A DNA stretch of 64,000 nt, from NCBI RefSeq assembly GCF_016743815.1, contig NZ_CP061035.1:1366501-1430500 (forward strand), in the 5' to 3' direction. Below are positions 16,605 through 26,972 of this stretch, in pieces. The translations under genes were made by a program, and so were the position numbers. Each line of letters begins with the position of its first letter. The first letter of the stretch is position 1. A model generated the notes under the pieces. It did not search any database. It saw only the letters and a list, made by a program, of their open reading frames with translations, and was not told where the DNA came from. Origin of the DNA: Sphingomonas aliaeris (GTDB lineage: Bacteria > Pseudomonadota > Alphaproteobacteria > Sphingomonadales > Sphingomonadaceae).

Positions 16605-17890
16605 GTGTCAGAGCTGTTCCACCACGCATTGCGGCTTCATGCCGATCCTTCTCGCGTCGTCGTCCGCCCGTTCCATCTCGCATGGGCGGGCAACGGCGGC
16701 AGCAGAACCGAACGGCTGGTCCGCGAGGTGCTCGAGATGGACATCCAGCAGACCCGAGCGGAGCTGGAAGTCGTTCTGAAGGATTTCGAGGCGCGGCACT
16801 GGCAGACCCGCCGCGTATTCATGACGCGCTATGACGAGATAGAGGCGATGCTCGATCTCGACGGCAGCGAGATCGGCGACGAGAAGCGTCAGCTGATCGG
16901 CGCATATTTCTGCCACGAATATTCCTACGCTGCCGCCGCGTTGATGAACCCCAGCGCCACACCGCATTTCGACCAGTCGGGCATGCCGCCTGGATCGCTC
17001 CGTATACTCATGAGCCTGCGCGCGGTGGGCGAGGGACACATCTCGTCCGTCGCCTTCCGCGAAGGCATTATCACCGACCAGAACCAGCTGAAACTCGCGC
17101 CCGAGCCACCCTTCGCCACCGCCACCGACGCGGTCGGCAAGGAAGAGGACGAGCTCCCCGTCGGTCCGATCACCGTCTATCGCCACCGCGATTCCACGCT
17201 GTCGGGCACGGTGATCTTCCCGATCACCGCGGCGCAGTCGAAAGGGCTCGAGGATCTCCGCCTCGTCCAGTTCACGCATGAGGACGGCGCCGTCGAATGG
17301 CTTGGCACCTACACCGCCTACAACGGCTCGCAGATCCAGTCCGAACTGATGCGCACCAAGGATTTCCGCGCGTTCGATCTCGTCCCGATGTCCGGCCCGG
17401 CAAGCCGCAACAAGGGCATGGCGCTGTTCCCCAAGAAGGTGAACGGCAAGTATCTGATGATCGGCCGTCAGGACGGCGAAAACCTGTTCCTGCTCGAATC
17501 CGACACGCTGACGCATTGGGAAGAGGGCACGCGCCTGCTCGAACCCAAATATCCTTGGGAACTGGTCCAGATCGGCAATTGCGGCCCCCCATCGAACTGG
17601 AGGAAGGGTGGCTGCTGCTGACGCACGGCGTCGGCGCGATGCGCAAATATTCGATCGGCGCAGTCCTGCTCGACAAGAACGATCCGTCGAAGGTCATCGG
17701 CCGCACGATCCAGCCGATCCTCGCCGCCGCCGATCAGGACCGCGAGGGCTATGTCCCGAACGTCGTCTACACCTGCGGCGCGATCCGCCACGGTGACACC
17801 TTGTTCGTGCCGTATGGCGTGGCCGACAGTTCCGTCGCCTTCGCGTTCATCCCGATCAGCACGATGCTGGCGGAAATGGCACGCGAGTGA
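16605..17890 (+). pseudogene. GH130-type beta-mannoside phosphorylase / glycosidase, frameshifted
   Basis: The start is GTG at 16605. The first frame contains family-130 features: LRAVGEGHISSVAFREG, NKGMALFPKKVNGKY and IGNCGPP. At the C run 17585-17590 the frame is lost. One extra C restores PIELEEGWLLLTHGVGAMRKYSIGA and EGYVPNVVYTCGA, ending at 17890, about 428 residues in all. GH130 enzymes phosphorolyse beta-mannosides. The upstream GT4 partner makes a two-gene anabolic/catabolic unit likely. Both flanks are intact, so the break is probably a sequence error. Confidence 0.82.
17585..17590 (+). other. Frameshift site in the GH130 gene
   Basis: Six C where seven restore the conserved GNCGPPIE motif. 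Confidence 0.8.
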
Positions 17891-17966
17891 TCGGTTGGGG
17901 TGGTGGATCACCCCGTGTCGAGGCAGCCGGTGTCGACGTCCTTGAGGTCGGCGACCTCACTCTAAC

Positions 17967-18034
17967 CCGTTCGTGCTGAGCCTGTCGAAGCACCTGTACC
18001 GGTGGCCCGCCCTTTGACAATCTCAGGACGAACG
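17967..18034. repeat. Inverted repeat element, family B (CCGTTCGT-CTGAG-CTGTCGAA type)
   Basis: The left arm at 17967-17993 begins CCGTTCGTGCTGAGCCTGTC. The right arm at 18012-18034 is its imperfect complement, ending CTCAGGACGAACGG. A second copy is at 55984-56050. It lies between the convergent GH130 and OPT genes and probably terminates both. Confidence 0.75.
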
Positions 18035-18083
18035 GTGGGTTCGGGTCGGATCACGTAACCCGGCCTATATCAGTCTGCGGTCG

Positions 18084-20072
18084 TCACCCTGCCAGCTTGC
18101 GCGTCCGCGAATACAGCCAGCCGATCAGCGCCACGAACAACACCGGCGCGACATACAGCGCGACATGTTCGAAATCTGCGCCCACCACGGCCAACGGCGC
18201 ATCGATGGCCGGCACCGGCCCGCTTCGGTTGACCCAGGCGACGATGCCGGCGAACGCCACCCCGAACAGGCTCTCGCCGACGATCAGCCCGGTCGCGGCC
18301 AGCACGCCCATCCGCTCCGCGAACTCCGGATTGCGCGACCGTTCTGCCCAGCGATTGTAGTAGTACCCGATCACCGCCCCGATCGGGATCAGCAATGTCA
18401 AGGACATCGGCAGATAGATGCCCATGCCGACCGCAAGCGGGGGCAGGCGCATCTTACCAGTGCGTCCAAGCATCTCGTCGACCGCGACGACCAATACGCC
18501 GATCAGCGCACCCGACCCGATCAGCGTCCAGTCCAGATCGCCGCCCAACACCCCCTTGGCCAGGCTGGAGATCAACGCTGCCTGGGGCGCCGACAGTGCG
18601 TTCGGCCCTGCACCGGGCATACCGACGAAACCCAACGTATCCTTCAACAGGTTCAGCACCAACGGGATCACCAGCGACCCGAAGACGACGCCCAGCACCA
18701 GGGCGACTTGCTGCTTCCACGGCGTCGCCCCCACCAGCTGCCCGGTCTTCAGATCCTGCAGATTGTCGTTCGATATCGTCGCCACCGAAAACACAATAGC
18801 GGTCGTGAACAATGCATAGGCGACCAGCGCATTGGCGCGCGACGGATCGGTACCGTGGCCAAACACCGCGACGAGCAGCAATGACGCGCCCAGCACCGCG
18901 AGGATGCCGACCCCCGATACGGGCGAATTCGACGCACCGATCAGGCCCGCCATATATCCGCACACCGCTGCGATCAGCACGCCGGCGATGAGGATGAAGA
19001 CCAGTGTCCCGCCGATCACCGCGAACGGTGCTTCGTGCACCGGCCCACCGGCGGAGAAATTCCATAGCAGCCACGCGATCGGCGGCAGCGTCAGCAACAC
19101 CGCACCCGCCACGATGCCGATCGGCAGGTCGCGTTCCGTCACGTCCAGCGTAGACCCCGCCGCGCGCGCCCGCGATGCCGCCATCGCCGACTTCAATCCG
19201 CCGAAGATCGGCCCGACGATGCGCAGCAACGACCAGATCGCCGCCACGCCGATCGTCCCCGCGCCGATGAAGCGCACCTGCCCACGGAACACGCCGCTGA
19301 CGATCGTATCCAGCGGTTCGGTAAAGGCATTGCCCGCGGTCAGATACGGCACGAGCCCGACCCACGCGATCAGCAGCCCGACGAACATCGCCAGGCCCAC
19401 CGATAGGCCAACCAGATGCCCCACGCCGATCAACGCCATGGAATAGCTGCCCGAAATCCCGCTCGCGCTGCCGCCGAAGCGGAAGTTCTTCGTCGCCTCC
19501 GCCACGACAAGCTTCATCGCGGCGAGCAGCGCATAGCCAGCCGACACGATCGATCCGAAGATGATCACGCGCAGCCCCTTGGCATTCTCGACATCGCCGC
19601 CCGCGGACTCCGTCCCCACCTTCAGCACTTCCGCCGCCGCGACGCCTTCGGGGTAGGGCAGGTCGGATCCGGTGACCAATGCCCGCCTGAGCGGTACGGA
19701 GAACATCACGCCCAGGATGCCGCCGACCATGCAGACGAACGCCGTCGTCCAGAACGGAAATCCGCTCCACCAGCCGACCAAGATCAGGCCCGGCAACACG
19801 AAGATGATCGCCGCCAGCGTGCCCGCTGCGCTCGCGATCGTCTGGACGATGTTGTTTTCCAGGATGTTCGAATTGGGCAGGAAACGCAGGATCGCCATCG
19901 AGATCACCGCCGCGGGGATCGACGTCGCGAAGGTCAGCCCGATCTTCAGTCCGAGATAGACGTTCGCCGCGGTGAACAGCACCGTGATCAACGCGCCGAG
20001 AACGACGCCCCGGATCGTAAGTTCGGCAAGCGGGTGTGCGCTGGCGGCGGGGGCGGATCGCGTATCGGTCAT
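18084..20072 (-). CDS. OPT family oligopeptide transporter
   Basis: The 662-residue integral membrane protein is made almost wholly of hydrophobic helices. The N-terminal block TIRGVVLGALITVLFTAANVY and the motif YPEGVAAAEVLKVG are typical of bacterial OPT permeases. The family imports peptides or metal-chelate substrates by proton symport. The start at 20072 (MTDTRS) is preferred to an upstream in-frame ATG at 20114, because the extension is short and not conserved-looking. It is followed on the same strand by nothing close and preceded 61 bases upstream by an amidohydrolase gene, so peptide uptake and cleavage may be linked. Confidence 0.93.
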   Translation of the reverse strand: MTDTRSAPAASAHPLAELTIRGVVLGALITVLFTAANVYLGLKIGLTFATSIPAAVISMAILRFLPNSNILENNIVQTIASAAGTLAAIIFVLPGLILVGWWSGFPFWTTAFVCMVGGILGVMFSVPLRRALVTGSDLPYPEGVAAAEVLKVGTESAGGDVENAKGLRVIIFGSIVSAGYALLAAMKLVVAEATKNFRFGGSASGISGSYSMALIGVGHLVGLSVGLAMFVGLLIAWVGLVPYLTAGNAFTEPLDTIVSGVFRGQVRFIGAGTIGVAAIWSLLRIVGPIFGGLKSAMAASRARAAGSTLDVTERDLPIGIVAGAVLLTLPPIAWLLWNFSAGGPVHEAPFAVIGGTLVFILIAGVLIAAVCGYMAGLIGASNSPVSGVGILAVLGASLLLVAVFGHGTDPSRANALVAYALFTTAIVFSVATISNDNLQDLKTGQLVGATPWKQQVALVLGVVFGSLVIPLVLNLLKDTLGFVGMPGAGPNALSAPQAALISSLAKGVLGGDLDWTLIGSGALIGVLVVAVDEMLGRTGKMRLPPLAVGMGIYLPMSLTLLIPIGAVIGYYYNRWAERSRNPEFAERMGVLAATGLIVGESLFGVAFAGIVAWVNRSGPVPAIDAPLAVVGADFEHVALYVAPVLFVALIGWLYSRTRKLAG

Positions 20073-20133
20073 TACGCCACCGTTGCACGGCGGCGGGGTA
20101 GGGAACAGCCTCAATTCGCCGTTCCCCGCGCGT

Positions 20134-21357
20134 TCAGTCGCCCAGCCCGTCGTTCAGGAACGCCTCCGCCAACGCGCAATGCATCGCGACACCCTTGGCC
20201 ATCACGCGCTCGTCGATCGTCATCTTCGTATTGTGCAGCGGCGGGTTGGTGTTGGGATCGGTGCCCTCCGGCGCCACGCCCACGAATGCCATCGCACCGG
20301 GTATGTCGCGCAGCACGTACGAGAAATCCTCGCCGCCCATCATCGGCGCGGGCATCGTGACATAGCTGCCGTCGCCGCCAAGCCGGACCGCGATGTCGCG
20401 GATCATCGCGACCGCGCGCGGATCGTTCTGCGTCACCGGATACCCCTCGTCGATGCGCAATTCGCCGACACAATTATGCGCCGCCGCGACATGCTCCACG
20501 ATCCGCTGCAACCCGGCCTTCGCCTTGGTCCGCGTCGCGTTGGACAGCGTGCGCAGCGTGCCGATCATCTGCACCTCATCCGGCACGATATTGTAGGCGG
20601 AACCCGCCGTGATCTTCGTGATCGACAGGACGGCGGGGTCGGTAACCGCAATCTGCCGCGCGACGAAGGTCGACAATGCGGTGACGATCTCGCATGCCAC
20701 CGGGATCGGGTCGATTCCGTCCTGCGGCATGGCGGCATGCGCGCCCGCGCCGCGCACCGTGATGTTGATCGCGTCGGTGGAGGCCAGCAGCGCCCCCGCA
20801 CGGCTGACGAACACGCCGGATCGCATGTTGGGCGAAATGTGCAAGGCGAACGCCGCCTCCGGCTTCGGATCGGCGAGCAGCCCATCCTCGATCATGAAGC
20901 GTGCGCCGTGATACCCTTCCTCGCCCGGCTGGAACATGAACACGATCGTTCCCGGCAAATCGGCCGCCCGCGCGCACAGCGCCCGCGCCGCGCCGACCAG
21001 CATCGCGGTGTGCAGATCGTGCCCGCACGCATGCATCGCGCCCGGCACGGTGCTGGCGAAGGGCAGTCCGGTTTCCTCCTGCATCGGCAATGCGTCGTGG
21101 TCGCCCCGAAGAAGAACGGTCCGGCCATTATCCCGCCCACCGCGAAGGATGGCGACGAAGCCGGTCGTGGACGTGCTGTCCCGGATCTCCAGCGGCAGGC
21201 CGGCCAGCGCCGCCTTGATCTTGTCCGTCGTGCGCGGGCATTGCAGCCCGATTTCCGGATCGGCATGGATCGCGCGCCGCAATGCGACGGCATCGGCGAG
21301 TTGCGCTTCGCCGACGGCGGTCCAGTCGGTGCGGCTTTCTGCGGTGATGTCGTTCAT
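20134..21357 (-). CDS. M20 family amidohydrolase (hippurate hydrolase-like)
   Basis: This 407-residue metallohydrolase has GDHDALPMQEETG, HACGHDLHTAML and QPGEEGYHGARFMIEDG, the metal-binding and catalytic motifs of the M20D amidohydrolases. A central dimerisation domain contains GAGAHAAMPQDGIDP. MMGGEDFSYVL near the C-terminus supplies the last metal-site residues. The family hydrolyses N-acyl amino acids or related amides. The start at 21357 (MNDITAE) is chosen over 21393. It precedes the OPT transporter gene on the same strand. Confidence 0.92.
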   Translation of the reverse strand: MNDITAESRTDWTAVGEAQLADAVALRRAIHADPEIGLQCPRTTDKIKAALAGLPLEIRDSTSTTGFVAILRGGRDNGRTVLLRGDHDALPMQEETGLPFASTVPGAMHACGHDLHTAMLVGAARALCARAADLPGTIVFMFQPGEEGYHGARFMIEDGLLADPKPEAAFALHISPNMRSGVFVSRAGALLASTDAINITVRGAGAHAAMPQDGIDPIPVACEIVTALSTFVARQIAVTDPAVLSITKITAGSAYNIVPDEVQMIGTLRTLSNATRTKAKAGLQRIVEHVAAAHNCVGELRIDEGYPVTQNDPRAVAMIRDIAVRLGGDGSYVTMPAPMMGGEDFSYVLRDIPGAMAFVGVAPEGTDPNTNPPLHNTKMTIDERVMAKGVAMHCALAEAFLNDGLGD

Positions 21358-21450
21358 AAGGCTCCGGGGGCTCGGTTTCTGCTGATGGTGCAAAGCTATA
21401 CCCTGCGCCGCCCGGATGTAACCCTATGTCGGATCAGGATGACGGCGCCG

Positions 21451-23115
21451 TCACCGTCCCTTGAACAACCCGCCGAGAATGCCGCGGACGAGACCGCCGA
21501 CGATTCCGGAGCCCGCGCTGCGCGATGATCCGAAAACCGCCTTGGATACTTCGTTGGCCACGGTTCGGCCGACCGCGGAGGACGCGCTCCGAGTGGCCGA
21601 CGTGACGGCGCGATTCCACGGGCTGTTCGCGGCCTCGCGTTCGGCGGCCTTCTGCTGTTGCGCGGCCAGCTTCGCCTGGCGATCCGCCTCGCGCTGATCG
21701 GCGACGCGTTTCCGTTCCGCTTCCTTCGCGGCCACCGCATCCGCCTTCGCCTGCACCGCGGCGGCCTTGTCCGCCTCGGTCTTCGCCTTGGCTTCCGCGG
21801 CGGCGGCTGCTGCCTCGCTCGTCTTCGCGGCGAGGATTTCCTCGGCGGACTCGCGATCGATCAGCGTGTCGTATTTGCTGCCGATCGGATCGGTCTGGAT
21901 CAGCACCCCGCGTTCGACCGCGGTGACGGGACCGACGCGCGAACGCGGTGCCTTGATCAGCGTGCGCTGGACGGGGGAGGGCGATCCGTCGGGCAGCAAC
22001 AGCGACACCAAAGCCTCGCCGACCTTCAGTTCGGTGATCGCGGTCGCGACATCGATGTCGGGGTTGGCACGGAACGTCGTCGCGGCGGACTTCACCGCCG
22101 CCTGATCGCGCGGGGTAAAGGCGCGCAACGCATGCTGCACGCGGTTGCCGAGCTGGCCCGCGACCGTATCGGGAATGTCGATCGGGTTCTGCGTGATGAA
22201 ATAGACCCCCACGCCCTTCGACCGGATCAGGCGAACCACCTGTTCGATCTTGTCGAGCAACGCCTTGGGGGCCTCGTCGAACAGCAGATGCGCCTCGTCG
22301 AAGAAGAAGCACAGGGTCGGCTTGTCGGGATCGCCGATCTCGGGGAGATGCTCGAACAACTCGCTCATCAGCCACAGCAGGAACGTCGAATACAGTTTGG
22401 GCGACGCCATCAGTTTGTCGGCGGCGAGGATGTTGACGATGCCGCGACCGGTATCGTCCACCCCGATAAAATCGTCCATGTCGAGCGCAGGCTCGCCGAA
22501 GAAATGGTCGCCGCCCTGGCTGCGCAATTGCAGCAGCGACCGCTGGATCGTGCCGAGGCTCACCTTGCTGACATTGCCGTACGTCGTGGTCAGTTCATCC
22601 GCACGCTCGCCGCAATGGACCAGCATCGACTGCAGATCGTCCAGGTCTAGGATCAGCAGTCCGTCCTTGTCGGCGACATGGAATGCGATGTTCAGCACGC
22701 CTTCCTGCACCTCGTTCAGATCGAGCAGCCGCGACAGCAGCAGCGGCCCCATCTCGCTGACGGTGGTGCGGATCGGATGGCCCTGTTCGCCGTACAGATC
22801 CCAGAATTGCACGGGATTGTCGCTATACGTCCAGTCGGTCTGCCCGATCTCCGCGGCGCGCGCGGCGAAGATGGCATGCGTCTTGGCAGTAGGGGAGCCG
22901 GCCATGGCCAGCCCAGACAGGTCGCCCTTCACGTCGGCGACGAAGCACGGCACGCCGCGTGCCGAAAAGCCCTCGATGATGCCTTGCAACGTTACCGTCT
23001 TACCGGTGCCGGTCGCGCCCGCGATCAGCCCGTGCCGGTTGGCGCGCTTGAGTTCCAGATTCTGGGGATCGACGCCGCCGGGGCCGCTGCCGATGAAGAT
23101 AGGTCCGTCCGCCAT
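21451..23115 (-). CDS. HerA-like / DUF853 P-loop ATPase
   Basis: The 554-residue protein has Walker A GATGTGKT at about residues 33-40 and a Walker B-like [15 protein letters not shown] at about 268, followed by [18 protein letters not shown]. This matches the DUF853 branch of the HerA/FtsK ATPases. The last 130 residues are a charged Ala/Lys/Glu-rich coiled-coil ([18 protein letters not shown]), then a short glycine-rich tail. HerA relatives pump DNA, but the role of this branch is not established. Confidence 0.88.
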   Translation of the reverse strand: MADGPIFIGSGPGGVDPQNLELKRANRHGLIAGATGTGKTVTLQGIIEGFSARGVPCFVADVKGDLSGLAMAGSPTAKTHAIFAARAAEIGQTDWTYSDNPVQFWDLYGEQGHPIRTTVSEMGPLLLSRLLDLNEVQEGVLNIAFHVADKDGLLILDLDDLQSMLVHCGERADELTTTYGNVSKVSLGTIQRSLLQLRSQGGDHFFGEPALDMDDFIGVDDTGRGIVNILAADKLMASPKLYSTFLLWLMSELFEHLPEIGDPDKPTLCFFFDEAHLLFDEAPKALLDKIEQVVRLIRSKGVGVYFITQNPIDIPDTVAGQLGNRVQHALRAFTPRDQAAVKSAATTFRANPDIDVATAITELKVGEALVSLLLPDGSPSPVQRTLIKAPRSRVGPVTAVERGVLIQTDPIGSKYDTLIDRESAEEILAAKTSEAAAAAAEAKAKTEADKAAAVQAKADAVAAKEAERKRVADQREADRQAKLAAQQQKAAEREAANSPWNRAVTSATRSASSAVGRTVANEVSKAVFGSSRSAGSGIVGGLVRGILGGLFKGR

Positions 23116-23226
23116 AATTAATCCCCACGCTATACTTGACGTGGGTTATCGCGCGTTTGGCGAGGGAGGGAAACTAAAATGCGGGAGGGCGATCCGTCGC
23201 TCGACCGCCGGCCCGGCAAATGCATC

Positions 23227-23246
23227 GGGAGGGGCAAGCCCCTCCC
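23227..23246 (-). terminator. Hairpin after the hflK-hflC-degP series
   Basis: GGGAGGGG-CAAG-CCCCTCCC has perfect 8-base arms, 9 bases past the degP stop. There is no clear U tract, so it may be a terminator-like or mRNA 3'-end stabilising hairpin. Confidence 0.5.
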
Positions 23247-23254
23247 GCGCACGA

Positions 23255-24799
23255 TTACTTCTTGATCTTCAGCGGGATGAAGCCGCCTGCGCCACGTGGC
23301 CGCTGGACGAACACCAGCACCTGATCGCGACCGGCCGACTTGGCGGCGGCGATCGCCGATGCCACGTCGTTGGCAGTGCGCGTCGGCACCCGGTTGACCG
23401 AGACGATCACGTCGCCACGCTTCAGGCCCTTGGTCGCGGCGTCGCTCGACGGATCGACCGCCGCGACGACCACGCCCTGCACCGTTGCTTCCAGCTGAAG
23501 GCTGCGCGCGATCGCGGGCGTCAGCGGGACGACCTGCAGGCCAAGCGCGTTCGCGCCGGCTGCCTGGCCGCTCTGTTCGTCGTCGGTGTCTGGCAAGCCG
23601 TCATCGTCACCGCCGCCGTTCAGCGCCGCGAGTTGATCCTCGGTCGGACGCGTGCCGATCGTCGCATTCAGCGCCACCGGCTTGCCGTCGCGGATCACGT
23701 CCAGCTTGGCCGAGCTGCCCGGCGTCAGATTGGCGACCAGATAGCTGAGCGTCTGGTCGGGCGTGACGTCCTTGCCCGCGACGCGGACGACGACGTCGCC
23801 CTGCTTGAGCCCGGCCTTCGCCGCACCTTCGCCCGGCTCGACCCGCGAGACGATTTCGCCGCGATCCTTGGGAAGTCCCAGTGCCGCCGCGATATCCGCC
23901 GTCATCGGCTGGATACCGATTCCCAGATACCCGCGCTTGACCGCCACGCCCCTGCGCAGCGTATCGATCACCGGCTTGGCGTCCTCGGCGGGAATAGCGA
24001 AGCCGATGCCCACGCTCCCGCCGGTCGGCGAGATGATCTGGCTGTTGATGCCGATCACGTTGCCGTTCAGGTCGAACATCGGGCCGCCGGAATTGCCCTG
24101 GTTGATCGACGCATCCGTCTGGATGAAGCGGTCATAGGCGCCCGCAGCGCCGGTCGCGCGATGCAATGCGGAGACGATACCTGCGGTGACGGTCGAACCC
24201 AGCCCGAACGGATTGCCGATCGCCAGCACCCAGTCGCCGACGCGCGCCGACGCCGACTCACCGAACTTCACGAACGGCAAATTGGCACCGTCGATCTTCA
24301 GCAGCGCCAGATCGGATGCAGGATCGCGGCCGATCAGCTTGGCGGTATATTCCTTGCGATCGATCATGATCACCTTGATCGATTCGACCGTCGCGCCCTT
24401 CGCGCCCGGCGCGATGACGTGGTTGTTCGTCACGACATAACCGTCGGGCGAGATGATGAAGCCCGACCCCAGCGAACTGGCCTCGCGCGTCACCGGGCCG
24501 CCCTGGCCGCCGTTCATCTGGCCGAACAATTCACCCAGCGGCGTGCCCTGGAACGGGTTGGGCTGCGCCTGTTGCGTGATCTTCTGCGTGGTGGAGATGT
24601 TGACCACCGCCGGCTGCAGCTTCGCCACCATGTCGGCGAAGCTCATCGGAGCTCCCGGCTTGGGTGCGGCGGCCTGGATCGTGCCGGGTTCGTTCTGGGC
24701 GACCTGCGCGGACGCGGTCGGGTTGTAGATCATCGTCGCGGCGGTGCCGCTCAGGAGCAGTGCACCGGTGATAGCGTAAGCATAACGCACGTGGGTCAT
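23255..24799 (-). CDS. degP: Do/DegP-family periplasmic serine protease
   Basis: The 514-residue protein has an N-terminal signal/anchor (YAITGALLLSGTAATMI). The trypsin-like domain has the catalytic triad: His in VTNNHVI, Asp in ASDLALLKID and Ser in GNSGGPMF. Two PDZ domains follow (about 290-380 and 420-510). It degrades or chaperones misfolded envelope proteins. The start at 24799 (MTHVRY) follows an AGGAAATG-like spacing and drops a 9-residue extension. It follows hflK and hflC on the same strand, a common alphaproteobacterial membrane quality-control operon. Confidence 0.95.
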   Translation of the reverse strand: MTHVRYAYAITGALLLSGTAATMIYNPTASAQVAQNEPGTIQAAAPKPGAPMSFADMVAKLQPAVVNISTTQKITQQAQPNPFQGTPLGELFGQMNGGQGGPVTREASSLGSGFIISPDGYVVTNNHVIAPGAKGATVESIKVIMIDRKEYTAKLIGRDPASDLALLKIDGANLPFVKFGESASARVGDWVLAIGNPFGLGSTVTAGIVSALHRATGAAGAYDRFIQTDASINQGNSGGPMFDLNGNVIGINSQIISPTGGSVGIGFAIPAEDAKPVIDTLRRGVAVKRGYLGIGIQPMTADIAAALGLPKDRGEIVSRVEPGEGAAKAGLKQGDVVVRVAGKDVTPDQTLSYLVANLTPGSSAKLDVIRDGKPVALNATIGTRPTEDQLAALNGGGDDDGLPDTDDEQSGQAAGANALGLQVVPLTPAIARSLQLEATVQGVVVAAVDPSSDAATKGLKRGDVIVSVNRVPTRTANDVASAIAAAKSAGRDQVLVFVQRPRGAGGFIPLKIKK

Positions 24800-24889
24800 T
24801 TCCTCTCGACTGCCGGATGGCAACATCCGGACCTTTCGCCGGTGGTTGCTGAACGGAGATTGAATGTGAACGGACCGACAGCTTGCCGA

Positions 24890-25765
24890 TTATCGACCAC
24901 GGCCCTGGAATTCACGTAGGTAGGCATTGTTCGGGGACAAGACCAACGAAGTATTCCCACGCGGCTTGCCGTCGTTATTTGCCCCGAACGTATAACGATA
25001 GGACTGCATAGCGCGGTAGAAGTCGTAAAAATCCGCATCCTTGTTGAACGCCTCGGCATAAATCTTCGCCGCACCCGCATCCGCTTCGGCGCGGATGATC
25101 TGCGCCTGTTGCTGGCCGCGCGCGGTGATCGTCGCCGATTCCTGCTGACGCGCCGTCCGCATGCGCTGCAACGCGCTTTCCAGCGGGCTGCCGTCCGGAA
25201 GATCCGCACGCTTGATCCGCACGTCGACGATCTGCACGCCGTACTGGCTCGCCTGACGCTGCAATCCCGCCTGGATATTATCCATCACCTGACCACGTTC
25301 CGGGCTCAGCAGTGCCGCGAACGGCCGCTTGCCGAGTTCGTTACGTAGCGCCGAGCCGAGCAGCGGGCTGAGCTGCGCGATGATGCGTTCCTCGGTATTG
25401 CTCGTGCTGCCGGTGGAGACGACCGCCTTCAGCGGATCGACCACCCGGAACCGCGCGAACGCATCGACCGACAGACGCAGCTGATCGGTCGAGAGAACCT
25501 GCGTATCGCCCTGTTCGACATCGAGGATGCGCTTGTCGACCCAGACCAGACGATCCGCGAACGGCAGGCGGAATACGACGCCCGCGCCAGTCCGCCCGAA
25601 CGGCTGGTTCGGCTGCCAGCGATTGACCGTGCGATACGGCTGTTCGAAGCGCAGCACGACGACCTGCTTGGTTTCCGGAACGATGCTGATCGTGCTGGCG
25701 ATCAGGATCAGGACCAGCAGCGCGATGGCGACCGCGACGATCGGATTGCGGGGAAAGGCGTTCAC
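24890..25765 (-). CDS. hflC: HflC, SPFH-domain regulator of FtsH protease
   Basis: The 291-residue protein has one N-terminal transmembrane segment (VAVAIALLVLILIASTISIV), then an SPFH domain with FEQPYRTVN, PFADRLVWVDKRIL and a helical tail containing RIKRADLP and the conserved RMRTARQQESATITARGQQQA motif. HflC forms a complex with HflK around FtsH and modulates membrane-protein turnover. Its start overlaps the hflK stop by 4 bases. Confidence 0.95.
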   Translation of the reverse strand: MNAFPRNPIVAVAIALLVLILIASTISIVPETKQVVVLRFEQPYRTVNRWQPNQPFGRTGAGVVFRLPFADRLVWVDKRILDVEQGDTQVLSTDQLRLSVDAFARFRVVDPLKAVVSTGSTSNTEERIIAQLSPLLGSALRNELGKRPFAALLSPERGQVMDNIQAGLQRQASQYGVQIVDVRIKRADLPDGSPLESALQRMRTARQQESATITARGQQQAQIIRAEADAGAAKIYAEAFNKDADFYDFYRAMQSYRYTFGANNDGKPRGNTSLVLSPNNAYLREFQGRGR

Positions 25766-26901
25766 TGGGCGGCTCCCGTCGTCGGCGCGGGCGTCGGCTT
25801 GGCCGGGGCAGGGGCGGGCGCCGCGTCGGGCAGGCTGCGCGCAGCCCCCGGCAGCGGCAGATACGGCACCACGCCGGGCGCTTCCACGATCGTCTTGTCG
25901 CTCTTGGCCAGCACGGCCTCCATCGTCTCGTAATACATACGGCGGCGAGTCACTTCGGGGGCCAGGCGATACTGTTCGTACACCTTGTCGAACGACGTCG
26001 CTTCACCCTGTGCGAAGGCCAACGTCTGCTGCGCATAACCGCGCGCAAGGTTGATGTTGCTCTGTGCCGCCTGTTGCGCGGCGGACACCGCCTTGAAGTC
26101 GTCGATCACCGCGTTCGGCGCCTGCGACTGGCGGATCGCGACACCGCGGATGCGGACGCCGGAATTATAGCTGTCGAGCACTTCCTGCATCAGCTGCTGG
26201 ACACGCGCCTCCACCACGCCGCGCCCGGAACCGATCGCATCGTCCAGCGGCGTCGTCGCGATCACCGCGCGCATCGCGCTCTCGGCGGTCGCACGCACGG
26301 TTTCCTTCGGATCGGCGATCTGGAACACGAAATCCTGCGGGTTCGAAATGTCCCAGCGCACCGAATAAGCGAGATCGATGATGTTCTGGTCTGCGGTCAG
26401 GACCAGATTCTCGCCACCCGAACCACTCGGGAAATCGTCGGTCTGGATGTTCTGGACGTCCACCTTGAACACGTTCGCGAACGGCGCGGGGAGGGTCAGG
26501 CGGATACCCGGTTCCAGCGTACCCGAATACCGGCCCAGGCTGGTCACGACGCCGCGCTGCTGCGGCCCGATCTGCCACACGCTGGTCAGCAGTATCCACG
26601 CCAGCAGGATCAGACCCGCACCGATCAGCCACAGGTTCCGCGCGCCGGGCGTGCCGGGCATGCCGGAAAAACCGCCGCCACCGCCGCCGCCGTCGGTTCC
26701 GCGCGCACGACGCAGGAATTCGTCGAGTGCGGTCGGCTTGCTGCCCCGCGCGCCGCCGGGCGGAACCGCCCACGGATTGCGCGGCCCACCGCCGTCGCCG
26801 CCGGTGTTGTTGCTACCGCCATTGCCATTACCCCAGGGGCTTTTCGGCGCATCGGAGAAGTGGATATTGAAGCGCTGGAGCCAGCCGGTAAGGATCGTCA
26901 T
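25762..26901 (-). CDS. hflK: HflK, SPFH-domain partner of HflC
   Basis: The 379-residue protein has a Gly/Asn/Pro-rich cytosolic N-terminus (SPWGNGNGGSNNTGGDGG), a transmembrane segment near residue 90-110 (NLWLIGAGLILLAWILLT), then an SPFH domain with the VVTSLGRYSGTLEPGI start. A Pro/Ala-rich C-terminal tail follows. The start at 26901 (MTILTGWLQRF) is favoured over an upstream ATG at 26943. It is divergent from the Mrp ATPase gene across 71 bases, which must hold both promoters. Confidence 0.94.
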   Translation of the reverse strand: MTILTGWLQRFNIHFSDAPKSPWGNGNGGSNNTGGDGGGPRNPWAVPPGGARGSKPTALDEFLRRARGTDGGGGGGGFSGMPGTPGARNLWLIGAGLILLAWILLTSVWQIGPQQRGVVTSLGRYSGTLEPGIRLTLPAPFANVFKVDVQNIQTDDFPSGSGGENLVLTADQNIIDLAYSVRWDISNPQDFVFQIADPKETVRATAESAMRAVIATTPLDDAIGSGRGVVEARVQQLMQEVLDSYNSGVRIRGVAIRQSQAPNAVIDDFKAVSAAQQAAQSNINLARGYAQQTLAFAQGEATSFDKVYEQYRLAPEVTRRRMYYETMEAVLAKSDKTIVEAPGVVPYLPLPGAARSLPDAAPAPAPAKPTPAPTTGAAQ

Positions 26902-26972
26902 GCAGTCTTTATAGGGGTGCGTGTTTACGAAAAACAGTGGCAAGCACCCTTAACGGTCCTATCTGCGCGGCG

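Noticed and set aside
22250..24919. 889-residue plus-strand frame
   Set aside because: Antisense to the HerA-like and degP genes and spans their gap; composition is shadow-like.
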